A stretch of DNA of 64,000 bases from Fischerella thermalis PCC 7521 (GCF_000317225.1 NZ_AJLL01000061.1:1-64000); one strand, 5' to 3'. Shown: positions 15,605-24,410, counted from the stretch's first letter. Notes: a model not told the origin generated them from the letters alone. Numbers and translations are program-made.

Positions 15605-17155
15605 TCATATTTTCCAATCACGGCGGAAGTGGAAGAAACTTTCCAAACAATCTTGCAATTTTGTATTATTTTGTAACCTTTGCTGATGCCACTGTCTGGC
15701 AGTTTGTTCTAAAATTTCTGAAAAACTAGGAAAAATTGCAGCTAAATTTGCTATGTGATTGATTTTAATTTTTTGAGCGATCGCTAAAGCAATAATATTA
15801 ATTAATTCATTTGCTGCTGTTCCCAATACCCCACATCCTAAAATCTCTCCATTACGTCGAACAATTAATTTACAAATACCTGTGGTTTCTTCCTGGATTT
15901 GAGCTGCTGCCAGGAGTTTAAAATACTGTCGTAACACTATAATTTCATTCTTACCATACTGGTGTTTTGCTTGTGCCTCTGTCCAACCAACTTGAGCCAG
16001 TATGGGGTGAGAACAAACTCCCCAAGGAATGGAATGATAATTGACTTTATTCCAAGGAAAAAATAGAGCATTTTTCAACGCAATTCCTGCCTCATAATTA
16101 GCAATGTGAGGAAATTCATAGCCACCAATAACATCACCACAAGCGTAAATCTGGTGATTAGTTGTTTGCAGTTTTTCGTTCACTACTAAGCGGCGTTGAT
16201 GCCATTTTACACCCACAGCTGCTAAATTCAGGGATTCAATATTTGGCTGCCGGGCAGTAGCTACCAAAATTTCATCAGTTTCAATGGCTTTGTGTCCTGC
16301 TTGGAGCCATTTTTTATCTTCAATGAGCCGAACCTGAGTTACTGTTGTGTTTGTCAGGACGCGCACACCTTCTGCTTCTAATTGTGCCTGTAGAAGTTGA
16401 ACTATTTCAGGGTCAGCATGACGGATGATAGAGGGGTGGTGAACTATGAGTGTAACACTACAACCCAAACGCGCCAGAGTTTGTGCTACCTCTACGCTTT
16501 GGGGAGTACCACCAATAATCACCCAATTTTGGGGTGGTGTAGAACTGCCTAGAGACTGCCAAATTTCCGAGAGGGTAAGAAAACCAGTTTTTTGCAATCC
16601 TTCAATATCTGGAATTACCGGAACTGAACCACTAGCCAATAAATAGGTGCGTGCGCGCAGTAGACGATTATTAACAGCAAATACTAAATCGGGTGAGGCT
16701 TGAAATTGTCCTTTGCCAATCACAACATCGACACCTTGAGCTGCTAATACAGCAGGTGAATGGAATTGTTCTAGATTAGAACTCACACCACGAGCGTAGA
16801 GCAATGCTTCTGACCACATCACAGGCGTTTGAGATTTTCCTGAAGATATAGCTATAAAAGAGTCTTGCAGGGAAAGTGCCTCTGTTTTTTCCGTTGAGCT
16901 ATGAATTGTGCCGTTGGAGACATTTGTAGGATAAAAAATATCTGGTGGTTTAGAAATACCAATTCCGAATTGAGCAGCATTACTTACCTGTTGGGCCAGC
17001 CTGCCAATTTCACTAAAAACGTGGTGATGAATAAATCCATAATCTGTTTTGGCTTCTACTAAAGCAACTTTAGCTTTGAGTTGGGTTGCCATCAAAGCAG
17101 CAGAACGCCCTGCAAGACTGCCACCAATAATTACGACATCGTAGTCAAGAGTCAT
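15605..17155 (-). CDS. FAD/NAD-dependent oxidoreductase of the disulfide reductase fold, without the redox Cys pair (516 aa)
   Basis: The fold is that of mercuric reductase and dihydrolipoamide dehydrogenase. The FAD-binding motif VVIIGGSLAGRSAAL is at residues 7-21, a second dinucleotide motif WVIIGGTPQSVEVAQTLARLG lies mid-protein, FAD site YACGDVIGG comes next, and a C-terminal dimerisation domain includes PILAQVGWTEAQA. The place where the family has GGTCxxxGC reads DYGFIHHHVFSEIG, with no cysteine, so a classical dithiol reductase mechanism is not possible. It may be an NAD(P)H oxidase, quinone reductase or a flavin-dependent enzyme of unknown substrate. The gene is followed on the same strand side by cobD, separated by heptamer repeats. 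Confidence 0.8.
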   Translation of the reverse strand: MTLDYDVVIIGGSLAGRSAALMATQLKAKVALVEAKTDYGFIHHHVFSEIGRLAQQVSNAAQFGIGISKPPDIFYPTNVSNGTIHSSTEKTEALSLQDSFIAISSGKSQTPVMWSEALLYARGVSSNLEQFHSPAVLAAQGVDVVIGKGQFQASPDLVFAVNNRLLRARTYLLASGSVPVIPDIEGLQKTGFLTLSEIWQSLGSSTPPQNWVIIGGTPQSVEVAQTLARLGCSVTLIVHHPSIIRHADPEIVQLLQAQLEAEGVRVLTNTTVTQVRLIEDKKWLQAGHKAIETDEILVATARQPNIESLNLAAVGVKWHQRRLVVNEKLQTTNHQIYACGDVIGGYEFPHIANYEAGIALKNALFFPWNKVNYHSIPWGVCSHPILAQVGWTEAQAKHQYGKNEIIVLRQYFKLLAAAQIQEETTGICKLIVRRNGEILGCGVLGTAANELINIIALAIAQKIKINHIANLAAIFPSFSEILEQTARQWHQQRLQNNTKLQDCLESFFHFRRDWKI

Positions 17156-17228
17156 TAGTCAAGGGTCAATGGTCAAGGGTCGATTGTCAATTGTCAATAG
17201 TCAGAAACTTGGAACATTGGACTGTTAA

Positions 17229-18317
17229 CTATGGACTATTGACTAAAGCGATCGCATCTAATAAACGCTGGTTTTCTGAGGATAAGCGGACAGCAACACG
17301 GAAATAGCCATCGCCCAATTCAGGGAAACTCAAGCAGTCGCGAATTAAAATTCGGTGATGCTTGAGTAGTTGTTGCTGCAATTCAAGACTGGAGTACTGT
17401 GATTTTACAAGTAAAAAGTTAGCAGCACTTGGCAAGGGTTGCAAACCTGGAATTTGGGCTAAACCCTCAAACAACTGCTTTCGTGTTGGTTCTAGCCATG
17501 TCCAGGTTTGCTTCTGAAAGTCTTTATCAGCGATTACAGCAACTGCTGCGGCTTGGGCAAGAGTGTTGACAGGCCAGGGGTCGCGCCAAGACTGCCAACG
17601 CCGCAAACGGTCAGGATGAGCGATCGCATAACCCAACCGTAGCCCAGGCAGACTATAGAACTTGGTGAGCGATCGCAAAATGACTAAATTGGGATATTTC
17701 TCTACTTCTCCAATTATGCTTTGTTGTTGATCTGGAGGTAGAAAATCCATAAAAGCTTCATCCACCACTACCAAAGCGAATTTCTCTAGATAGGGCAGAA
17801 TGGCTTGTTTTGAGAATAATTTTCCTGTTGGATTATGGGGGTTATTGAGAAGTAGCCCTTTGTCTTTTGTGATTTGTCCTCTGTCAAGAATAGATGACAG
17901 ATCACTGATCACAAATGACTCTTGATCAATAACTGAGGAAAGAGGAAATTCCAGCACTTTAGCGTTGTATGCCGCTAGCGATCGGTAGTAGTCGCCAAAG
18001 GCTGGAGTTATGAAAGCTGTTGCGGCTAATTCTGCCAATTCCTTTCCTGCCAGGGTTAGTAATTCTGCCGAACCGTTACCCGGCAGAATCCACTCTGGCG
18101 GCAGTTGATGAAACTTACCCAGAGCCAGCCTGAGTTCACAATAATCTGGATCTGGATAGTGCCGAAGATTAACCAGTTGTGACTCAATAGCAACTAACGC
18201 ACTGCTTGGGGGTCCCAACGGGCTGATACTCGCAGAAAAATCAACAATAGCACTGGGGGAACAGCCAGCCAGCGCTGCTGCCCAAGCTAAATTTCCCCCA
18301 TGTGCCATTTGCCGCAT
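17229..18317 (-). CDS. cobD: Threonine-phosphate decarboxylase, CobD-like (about 362 aa)
   Basis: A PLP-dependent fold-type I aminotransferase-like enzyme. CobD converts threonine phosphate to aminopropanol phosphate for the nucleotide loop of cobalamin. It begins MRQMAHGGNLAWAAALAGC, the N-terminus characteristic of CobD as opposed to histidinol-phosphate aminotransferase. It then shows PGNGSAELL, LLNNPHNPTG, VVDEAFMDFLP and RSLTKFYSLPGLRLGYA, where the Lys binds PLP. I use the ATG at 18317; a TTG one codon upstream and an ATG at 18305 are alternatives. Cyanobacteria make pseudocobalamin, so the enzyme may supply a related amino alcohol. The HU gene lies 29 bases upstream. Confidence 0.87.
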   Translation of the reverse strand: MRQMAHGGNLAWAAALAGCSPSAIVDFSASISPLGPPSSALVAIESQLVNLRHYPDPDYCELRLALGKFHQLPPEWILPGNGSAELLTLAGKELAELAATAFITPAFGDYYRSLAAYNAKVLEFPLSSVIDQESFVISDLSSILDRGQITKDKGLLLNNPHNPTGKLFSKQAILPYLEKFALVVVDEAFMDFLPPDQQQSIIGEVEKYPNLVILRSLTKFYSLPGLRLGYAIAHPDRLRRWQSWRDPWPVNTLAQAAAVAVIADKDFQKQTWTWLEPTRKQLFEGLAQIPGLQPLPSAANFLLVKSQYSSLELQQQLLKHHRILIRDCLSFPELGDGYFRVAVRLSSENQRLLDAIALVNSP

Positions 18318-18346
18318 CAAAAAAGATTTCCCTAAAACATCACTAA

Positions 18347-18631
18347 CTAAGATTTTGGGGGTGCAACTTTCTCTCTAAACAGCTTTCCAGCAGAGAAGGC
18401 AGGAACCTTGGTTGCGGGAATTTCCATCTTTTCGTTGGTTTTGGGGTTACGCCCTTCGCGGGCTTTGCGTTCCCGCGATTCAAAAGAACCAAATCCCACT
18501 AGGGTCACTTTATCACCAGAGGAAACAGCTTCAATGATAGTTTCCAAAGCCGCAGTTAAAACAGCATCAGCTTGTTTTTTGGTTACGCTAGCCTTCTCTG
18601 CTACTGCGTCAACTAATTCACCTTTGTTCAT
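18347..18631 (-). CDS. hup: HU-family DNA-binding protein (94 aa)
   Basis: Histone-like nucleoid protein. It begins MNKGELVDAVAEKASVTKKQ, has the HU signature GFGSFESRERKAREGRNPKT, and the arm-tip proline region EIPATKVPAFSAGK. Length is standard for the family. Heterocystous cyanobacteria carry a well-studied homologue (HanA) needed for heterocyst development, and this gene may be the orthologue. The AAGGAG ribosome binding site is 7 bases before ATG. The gene has a long upstream region and precedes cobD on the same strand with a short spacer, so read-through into cobD is plausible. Confidence 0.95.
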   Translation of the reverse strand: MNKGELVDAVAEKASVTKKQADAVLTAALETIIEAVSSGDKVTLVGFGSFESRERKAREGRNPKTNEKMEIPATKVPAFSAGKLFREKVAPPKS

Positions 18632-19082
18632 GTCAAACTCCTTGAGGTTTATTTGAGATAGGGTACAGATGCACTTGACGCATCTTTACTTAAATCTCTG
18701 TTTTGAGATTTACAAAAGCCGTCCTTGTGAGTATTTTTGCTTAAAATTCTTGTAACTCTCATAGGCTCGACTTTTCAATGAATCATTCTAAAGTGTTCAA
18801 GCCAGAAGTGGATAGATGAAAGCATTAATTTATATGGATTTCAGGATTTTTTATTGTAAAAGAGTAATTGTTTCACAAAAAACACCCCTAAAATTAGGAA
18901 AAAATACTTAGTAAAAGACCCTTTTGCGAAGGTAACAGGGGTGGGGAGGTTGGGGGAGTGGGGGGAGTATGAGGAGTGTCTAGACGCGCTTTGCGCGGCT
19001 TCCTGTAAGGGTGGAGTAGGCGAAAAGGGGAAGAAAAGTTTTTAATCTAGCCTTATCATCCCTTTATTTTGTTTTCTAATTT
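18632..19082. other. Spacer upstream of HU with repeats
   Basis: Contains the HU promoter region, AT-rich sequence and one copy of the 40-bp interspersed repeat (18976-19018) embedded in GGGGAGGTTGGGGGAGTGGG sequence. No gene is apparent. Confidence 0.5.
18976..19018 (+). repeat. Interspersed 40-bp repeat, copy 2
   Basis: GTGTCTAGACGCGCTTTGCG followed by CGGCTTCCTGTAAGGGTGGA. Here the left half is itself palindromic (GCGC TTT GCGC). Confidence 0.75.
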
Positions 19083-19170
19083 TTTATTAACCAGGATTTG
19101 GAATTATTAATTATCTTTTTCAACCTAATAAGAACTTTTTTATAAGTTATGTAAACTTCTCGACCTCTAT
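19083..19170 (-). pseudogene. Remnant of a second four-helix-bundle (S23-like) gene
   Basis: About 88 bases match the 3' end of the intact gene at 19772-20158, at roughly 80 percent by eye. The minus-strand translation keeps the frame for about 28 codons and preserves the pattern REVYxxYxKVLxxxNN...SWLxK, then a stop. Similarity also extends downstream of the stop (AAGTTTTTAATCTAGCC against AAGATTCTTAATCTACGCC). Upstream it breaks at about 19170, so roughly 100 codons of the N-terminal part are gone. Confidence 0.75.
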
Positions 19171-19260
19171 TAAAACAACACGGGAGAGCGAGAACCCCTA
19201 TCTTTTTCTTTTAAGGAGGGGATGAAGTCCGACTTGCAGGACTTTAGAAGACGCGTTTCT

Positions 19261-19467
19261 CTACTTTCCGCGTTCAACGATTACCAATAAATCACCTATT
19301 TCACAATCGAGCGCTAGACAAATTTTCTCTAAGGTATCAAGGGGGATAGATTTTGCTTTGCCATATTCAGTTTTTTGAATATTCGCAAGCGACATCTCTA
19401 GCTGTCGTGCTAACGCATTTTGAGACAAGCCTTTGTCTTCTCTTAGCTGTTTGAGTCTGATCTCCAG
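19261..19467 (-). pseudogene. XRE-family HTH regulator without a canonical start codon (68 codons)
   Basis: A clean helix-turn-helix reading: LEIRLKQLREDKGLSQNALA, RQLEMSLANIQKTEYGKAKS, IPLDTLEKICLALDCEIGDL, then LVIVERGK and a stop. This is a classical Cro/C1 domain that would occupy the whole protein, as in small antitoxin-like or phage-type regulators. In frame upstream there are only seven codons back to a TAA, and none is ATG, GTG or TTG. CTG at 19467 is the only near-cognate candidate at the right place. Either it starts at CTG, or the start was lost and the gene is decaying. It overlaps the 5' part of a plus-strand small frame. No toxin partner is recognised. Confidence 0.55.
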
Positions 19468-19480
19468 AGGATTGCTGAAT

Positions 19481-19633
19481 TTGGTTTATGCTCGTCAGAT
19501 TCAGTTTCGGAAACTTGATAAAAATAATCAGCGGCGATTTGCCTGTCGCATTACTTGGAACAACGGTGACAAAGATGTTTTTTTAGGGAATGATGCTCAA
19601 GCGATCGCCCAAAAACTTCGACAAATTACATAA
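19481..19633 (+). CDS. Possible small protein or gene remnant (50 aa)
   Basis: Plus-strand frame VYARQIQFRKLDKNNQRRFA, CRITWNNGDKDVFLGNDAQA, IAQKLRQIT. The second half has protein-like composition, but I do not recognise the family. TTG at 19481 is the best start, and no ribosome binding site supports it. It begins within the 5' end of the XRE frame on the other strand. Given the decayed genes on both sides it may be a fragment. Confidence 0.3.
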   Translation: MVYARQIQFRKLDKNNQRRFACRITWNNGDKDVFLGNDAQAIAQKLRQIT

Positions 19634-19771
19634 CACAAAAGTTTTCTTGCTCCCATGCTTTGTGTGGGAGTGGGGAGGTGGGAGTGTGAGAAGTGGGGGG
19701 AGTGTGAGGAGTGGGAGAGAAAAGATTCTTAATCTACGCCTGTCATTCCTCTACTTCTTTTCTTCACCTTT

Positions 19772-20158
19772 CTAATGTTTCATTAACCAGGATTCGGAAT
19801 TATTAATCATATTGTTGAAGCCACTAAGAACCTTGTTATAAGTTCTGTAAACTTCTCGACCTGTATCACTGTTCAAGTAACCACATTTGACGGCAAACTC
19901 TATCCATGTTTGAGTTTCAGCTGCTTCTGCTTCACAATCATTTAACTTAGCTACAAATGCAGCCTTGTATCTTCGTTTTCGCCAAGCCTCTGCAAAATTA
20001 GCACAAACAGAACGAGAAGAACGACGAATTTGGTCAGTTAATGAAAAACGTTCCTCAATAGGAAACTTTTTAGACAGATCAAAAATTTCCATTGCAGCAT
20101 CAAACGCCATCTTATAAACTTCTAAATCTTGGTGTTTTTTCACTAAACCTTTAACCAT
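19772..20158 (-). CDS. Four-helix-bundle protein, S23/IVS family (128 aa)
   Basis: The sequence has the family landmarks HQDLEVYKMAFDAAMEIF, FSLTDQIRRSSRSVCANFAE and LNDCEAEAAETQTWIEFA and is predicted to form four helices. Relatives were first noticed as proteins encoded in intervening sequences of 23S rRNA and resemble the Avd accessory protein of diversity-generating retroelements. Neither an rRNA nor a reverse transcriptase is present here. Function unknown; the family often occurs as stand-alone mobile-like genes, and the decayed second copy 600 bases away fits that. I choose the ATG at 20158 with GAGGAAG just before it. Nine-base tandem repeats lie directly upstream. Confidence 0.82.
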   Translation of the reverse strand: MVKGLVKKHQDLEVYKMAFDAAMEIFDLSKKFPIEERFSLTDQIRRSSRSVCANFAEAWRKRRYKAAFVAKLNDCEAEAAETQTWIEFAVKCGYLNSDTGREVYRTYNKVLSGFNNMINNSESWLMKH

Positions 20159-20167
20159 CTTCCTCAA

Positions 20168-20205
20168 CCCCTCACACCCCTCACACCCCTCACACCCCTC
20201 ACACT
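20168..20205. repeat. Tandem 9-bp repeat, CCCCTCACA units
   Basis: Four uninterrupted copies of CCCTCACAC directly upstream of the four-helix-bundle start codon (19772-20158, minus strand). The same words occur singly near 22800 and 22855. Confidence 0.8.
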
Positions 20206-20217
20206 TACAATCACCTA

Positions 20218-22611
20218 CTACTTCGGAACCTGCAACCCCCGACGCTCAAGTATTTGCCGTACCTCTGGGCTAGGAGTATAGCTATAGCCATAAGATGATT
20301 TCTCAGAATCATCTATAATTTGAGGTGTGAGTAATACGATTACTTCATTGCGCTGATTCTGTTTGTTTGTCCTTCTAAACAGTGAACCAATTAGGGGAAG
20401 ATCTCCCAGGATAGGAAGCTTAGAGACAGTAGCTCTTTCTGTGTCTTGAATGATGCCACTGAGAATTAAAGTCTGACCATCGCGTAGACGAATCAAACCG
20501 GAATTAAGCGACCTTTGAGAAACTAAGAATATTTGCTGGCTACCTGTACCTAAATTAAGGTTAGTAGCAGCTTGAGGTGCTTTGACAGTCGGAGCCACCG
20601 AGAGAGAAACAAAACCATTGTCATCAATGCGATCAACTTTGACAGCTAGGGTTAAACCCACATCTTCTTTCTCTGCTGTAACTGTTTGTGTAGAACTGCC
20701 GTCACCTCGTGTAATTTCGTTCTTAATATTTCCCACTACTTGTTGAGTCAAGTTGACATTAGCTGTTTGACCTTCTTGCACAATCAAAGTCGGGTCAGTT
20801 AGAATTTTGGCATTACCACTTTGCACCTGAGATTGGAGACTGAGGAGAAAACGTTTGGGGAACTGGTACAAAGAAGGAAGAGAGAATGTATATTTGTCAG
20901 GTGTTCCTGGAGTTGTTGTAGTTTGAAAATCATACCTAGTCGGTAGCCCTGTAGCAGGGTCAATTGCAGTCGGCACTATTTCGGTTGTGGTTTGTCCCGG
21001 AGTTCCCGGAGAAAACTCTGAGATACCGGGTTGTAGTGGGTTTGTACTCACAGGTGGATTAGCGGAAGGTCTACCTTTTGGATTAAAGAAACCATTATCC
21101 AGAAATACACCATCTCCCTCAATAGGATTGGTTATTACTGGTGTACCAGTCACACTAGTTCTTGCTTCTGCACTAGTAGCTGGTCTAGAACCGCCAAAAT
21201 TTAAAGCTGCTGCACCGCCGTCATTGACGAAAAAGTTATTGCCAATACCAAAAGAAAAGCTAGTGTTAACGTCTTTGGTATTTAAAAGGTTAACATCAAT
21301 AATTTTGATATTAACTGCCACTTGCCGACGGCGTACATCTAGTTGAGTAAGTTGAGCCATTGCTATTTCAACCAATCTTGGTGGCCCAATCAAAGTCAAA
21401 GAATTTGTCCGTTCATCTCCGAGTGCTTGTAAACCCCTAAGTAAAGGTTTGGAATCCTGAAAATCTATGCGTTGAGTTTCAACTCTTGTTTCTGTAGTGG
21501 TCTGAGTTTGAGTAATCGGAGCAACTCCATTACCCACAGGAACAGCACTGACATTAGTGACTTGGCGTTCACGATTGACAGCACTTTCTGCACCCAAAGA
21601 CACTAAAAAGTTAAGAGCAGTCCCTACTGTTACCTGATTCAGTCGCAAGTTCCGCATGACGACATCACGGGTGGAATTGGGTAGCCTTGGCCCGACAAAA
21701 ACTGTGCGACCACTGCGGTTTGCTTCCAAACCACTCAGACGCAAGACGTAGTTAAATACATCTTGCACTGGCTCATTTTCTATATCTATGGAAATTGTCG
21801 GTCCAGCTGCTTGTCCCCCTTGTCCTCCCTGTCCCCCTTGTCCTCCAGTTGTTTCTGCTCCTGAATAAGCCAAATTCAAACCAGCAGCACGAGCCAGCAA
21901 TGATAATACTTCCCTGACTGGTGCATCTCGCAGCACAAGCCGGGGTACACGTTCTTGAGTTCCTAAGTCAACGCTGCTGGGAGAAGCATCAATATTAGAA
22001 ATGGCAATGTCTCCTACTGGTGGTGCAACAGCTCTAGGTAAGAAAGGTGGAGCTTGGGTTTGACCTTGTCCTGGTCCGGCTGTTTGCGCTGGTGTGCCGT
22101 CAATACTGACTTGCGGGTTCGGAACTACAGACGGGACTGATGGACTGGGATTAGGAGTCGGTGCTTGGGGAGGTGTGGGTGCTGATGCTGTGGTTCCTGT
22201 ACTGGGAGTTAAGCCAAGAGTAATGTCGTTTGTTCCACGCATCAAAGGCTGAGTATTAGGAGCGCTGTCAGTACCAATTGCCAATACTCTAATGCTATTG
22301 GTATCTAGTTGAGTCACCTCAATCGAGGCAATTCCTGGAATGGGATTATCTTTGCGGAAACTATTACCTTTGGGTAAACGTAGTTGAGTGTTAATAATAT
22401 CTGCAACTAAAGTTTTGCCCCTCTGGGTCGTAAAAATTTGCGGTCGAGAGCCAGAAGAAGTTTTTAAAACAACATTCACTCCGCCATTAACTGTTTTTAG
22501 CTGCACATCTGTAATTTGAGTAACCTGTGCTTTAACTGGTTGAGCAGCTAAAAAAACTATTGTGGTAGCACCTAATATAAAATCTAAACCTTTACCGTGA
22601 AGCTGTCTCAC
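20218..22611 (-). CDS. pilQ: Type IV pilus secretin PilQ (797 aa)
   Basis: Outer-membrane secretin through which the type IV pilus leaves the cell. Signal peptide at 1-28 (ending VKA), an AMIN domain at about 32-130 that anchors to the cell wall, a Pro/Thr-rich linker to about 210, an STN/N0 domain (VPRLVLRDAPVREVLSLLARAAG), an N1 domain, and a long secretin domain at 500-780 with VGLTLAVKVDRI and PILGDLPLIGSLFRR. The start is GTG at 22611 with GAGGAATGAACT upstream. Residues about 256-267 are GGQ repeats encoded by CCTCCTTGTCCCCC-type repeat DNA. Last gene of pilMNOQ. An FPF or GTG variant was not considered further. Confidence 0.95.
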   Translation of the reverse strand: MRQLHGKGLDFILGATTIVFLAAQPVKAQVTQITDVQLKTVNGGVNVVLKTSSGSRPQIFTTQRGKTLVADIINTQLRLPKGNSFRKDNPIPGIASIEVTQLDTNSIRVLAIGTDSAPNTQPLMRGTNDITLGLTPSTGTTASAPTPPQAPTPNPSPSVPSVVPNPQVSIDGTPAQTAGPGQGQTQAPPFLPRAVAPPVGDIAISNIDASPSSVDLGTQERVPRLVLRDAPVREVLSLLARAAGLNLAYSGAETTGGQGGQGGQGGQAAGPTISIDIENEPVQDVFNYVLRLSGLEANRSGRTVFVGPRLPNSTRDVVMRNLRLNQVTVGTALNFLVSLGAESAVNRERQVTNVSAVPVGNGVAPITQTQTTTETRVETQRIDFQDSKPLLRGLQALGDERTNSLTLIGPPRLVEIAMAQLTQLDVRRRQVAVNIKIIDVNLLNTKDVNTSFSFGIGNNFFVNDGGAAALNFGGSRPATSAEARTSVTGTPVITNPIEGDGVFLDNGFFNPKGRPSANPPVSTNPLQPGISEFSPGTPGQTTTEIVPTAIDPATGLPTRYDFQTTTTPGTPDKYTFSLPSLYQFPKRFLLSLQSQVQSGNAKILTDPTLIVQEGQTANVNLTQQVVGNIKNEITRGDGSSTQTVTAEKEDVGLTLAVKVDRIDDNGFVSLSVAPTVKAPQAATNLNLGTGSQQIFLVSQRSLNSGLIRLRDGQTLILSGIIQDTERATVSKLPILGDLPLIGSLFRRTNKQNQRNEVIVLLTPQIIDDSEKSSYGYSYTPSPEVRQILERRGLQVPK

Positions 22612-22760
22612 AGTTCATTCCTCACATTTCACCAATTTTTTTGACTATTTTTGTGACCAATTTTTCGGTATTTATACGTAAGTGCGATCGCTGCTAATTG
22701 TGTTTATAGTTTGTATATTTCCCAAAAATTCTGCTGAAATATCACAGTGTCACTAAATTA

Positions 22761-22785
22761 GGTGGTTAGTGGTTAGTGGTTAGTG
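22761..22785 (+). repeat. Heptamer repeat GGTTAGT
   Basis: Three and a half copies of GGTTAGT in the pilO-pilQ spacer, the same period-7 class as elsewhere in the window. Confidence 0.75.
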
Positions 22786-22813
22786 CTTATTCCCCTACTT
22801 CTCACACCCCTCA

Positions 22814-22852
22814 CACTCCACCCTTACGGGAAGCCGCTACCGCGTCTACACA
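22814..22852 (-). repeat. Interspersed 40-bp repeat, copy 3 (pilO-pilQ spacer)
   Basis: On the plus strand CACTCCACCCTTACGGGAAG followed by CCGCTACCGCGTCTACACAC. It is almost identical to copy 4 at 24494, in the same orientation, inside the same operon. Confidence 0.85.
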
Positions 22853-22893
22853 CCCCTCACACCCCTCACACTCCCCACCTCCCCATCACTCCA

Positions 22894-23649
22894 TCACTTC
22901 TTCGGTGCTGCTTGAAGGGCTGCGATATCTTCTGGAGTTAGTGGCATCAGCGCCTGTAATTGAAAAGATGTAGAAATAGGTGCTGGTCCTATCCGCAATA
23001 GCCTTTTGCCTGGTTCTGAAGCTGGTTGGGGAGCTAAGGTAGATTGATAGTCTTTTACTATTAACAAAGGTTGCAAACGCTCAATATTGCGGAGTATTGA
23101 TTGCGTTTGTTCATAAGTTCCGATAATTTCCACATTCACACTTCTACGCTTCAGCTTGCCATCTACTTGTTTCCCTAACGAACCATCATTAATTGGTTCA
23201 GCTTTATCTGAAACTGGTACAAATTTCCTCAGTTCGGCTCTGGTAGCATTGATAGCAACTGTGGCGTTGTTAGACTCAACTAGACGATTCAAGTCCAGCA
23301 GTAAGGTGTCTAGGGTTTTCTCATTCGCAAACAAACCTAAAACTTGAGTTTGTTGCTGTTTGGCGTCTGCTAGTTCCTGTTTAACTTTATCTATCTGCTT
23401 GATGGTGGCTTTCTTTTGGTCAACTTGTCCTTGTAGTTCACTTTGTTTAGCTTGGTTTTGTCCAAAGGTTTCCCAAGCCGGCATGACTAAGTTGAATAAC
23501 ATGTAAAGCGCACCAGCAAATCCCAACACCCCTACTAAGATGCCTATAACCTTGGGTGTAAAGCTAATACCAAAGACAACGGGGTAGGCTGATGCAGCCT
23601 CTAGTGATTCCCCATCTTCCACAAAATTAATATCTTGACTCAGCGTCAT
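22894..23649 (-). CDS. pilO: Type IV pilus inner-membrane alignment protein PilO (251 aa)
   Basis: PilO forms a heterodimer with PilN linking the pilus motor to the secretin through the periplasm. One transmembrane helix at about 33-55 (VIGILVGVLGFAGALYMLFN), then a coiled coil at 65-100 (QSELQGQVDQKKATIKQIDK), then a ferredoxin-like periplasmic domain to about 230. Its ATG overlaps the pilN stop codon as ATGA, so the two are translationally coupled. A 282-base repeat-filled spacer separates it from pilQ. Confidence 0.9.
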   Translation of the reverse strand: MTLSQDINFVEDGESLEAASAYPVVFGISFTPKVIGILVGVLGFAGALYMLFNLVMPAWETFGQNQAKQSELQGQVDQKKATIKQIDKVKQELADAKQQQTQVLGLFANEKTLDTLLLDLNRLVESNNATVAINATRAELRKFVPVSDKAEPINDGSLGKQVDGKLKRRSVNVEIIGTYEQTQSILRNIERLQPLLIVKDYQSTLAPQPASEPGKRLLRIGPAPISTSFQLQALMPLTPEDIAALQAAPKK

Positions 23650-24410
23650 TTTTGAATGACTCCTGTTTTTTGCAAACTGCGAATACGTGCGACTAATCCC
23701 ACTGTGCCTTTTTGTTCTAATTCTCGGATTAAATCCGAAGCTGGGATATCGCTAAGGCTGGCTTGAATAGTGTATCTGGCTACTTTCGGTGGTTTAATGG
23801 CTACACCTGTTTGAGTACCAGGATTTTTTACTGGTGCATCTACTAGTTCTGTGGAAATAATTTTGACATCACTAGCTTTAAAGAAACGAGATTGTTGCAA
23901 ACTAAGCAAGAAATCATTGACATCATTAAAAGAGCGAGCTAAACCAGTAATTTCTACTCCACCGGCGGGATTTGGTGGAGGCTGTCCCTCGACTGCGGCA
24001 GCAGGTGCTATTTGCTTGACATTTTCTATTTGTACTGTAGCTGGAATGCGATCGCGCAAATCTTGTAACATTGCAGACCAAGGACGAATCTGATCAAATA
24101 CAGCCACTAAAGATTGAGTTTCCGCCTTAACTTTATTGGTTTCTTCCTTAATCTTATTAATACTACCGATTTGGGCATCTAAGCTTTTGCTCTCCTCTTC
24201 CAGCTGTGCAACTACTTGCTCCAACTCAGCATTTTTTGCTTGCAAAAGCCACCAACCAGTTGCTACAAAAGCCGGAAAAATAACACCAATCGCCACTCCA
24301 ATAAACACAGGTGCTAAGTTTCCTGTTTTAATCGCTACTTTTACCTTTTTTTCACTATTTTTGGCAAAATTTGGCCGATCATTGAGAAAATTAATATCTA
24401 AACTATACAT
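23646..24410 (-). CDS. pilN: Type IV pilus assembly protein PilN (254 aa)
   Basis: Inner-membrane protein whose short cytoplasmic N-terminus (MYSLDINFLNDRPN) carries the PilM-binding LNLL/INFLNDRP motif, followed by a single transmembrane helix at about 34-55, a coiled coil at 57-95, and a periplasmic domain similar to PilO (DIPATVQIENV, VEITGLARSFNDVNDFLLSLQ). Start ATG. It lies 169 bases after pilM; that spacer contains a copy of the 40-bp repeat, so co-transcription with pilM must read through the repeat. Confidence 0.9.
   Translation of the reverse strand: MYSLDINFLNDRPNFAKNSEKKVKVAIKTGNLAPVFIGVAIGVIFPAFVATGWWLLQAKNAELEQVVAQLEEESKSLDAQIGSINKIKEETNKVKAETQSLVAVFDQIRPWSAMLQDLRDRIPATVQIENVKQIAPAAAVEGQPPPNPAGGVEITGLARSFNDVNDFLLSLQQSRFFKASDVKIISTELVDAPVKNPGTQTGVAIKPPKVARYTIQASLSDIPASDLIRELEQKGTVGLVARIRSLQKTGVIQK

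Noticed and set aside
20168..20205. Tandem repeats that might suggest a CRISPR array
   Set aside because: Units are 9 bases with no unique spacers. None of the period-7, 9 or 21 repeats in the window has repeat-spacer structure, and no cas gene is present.
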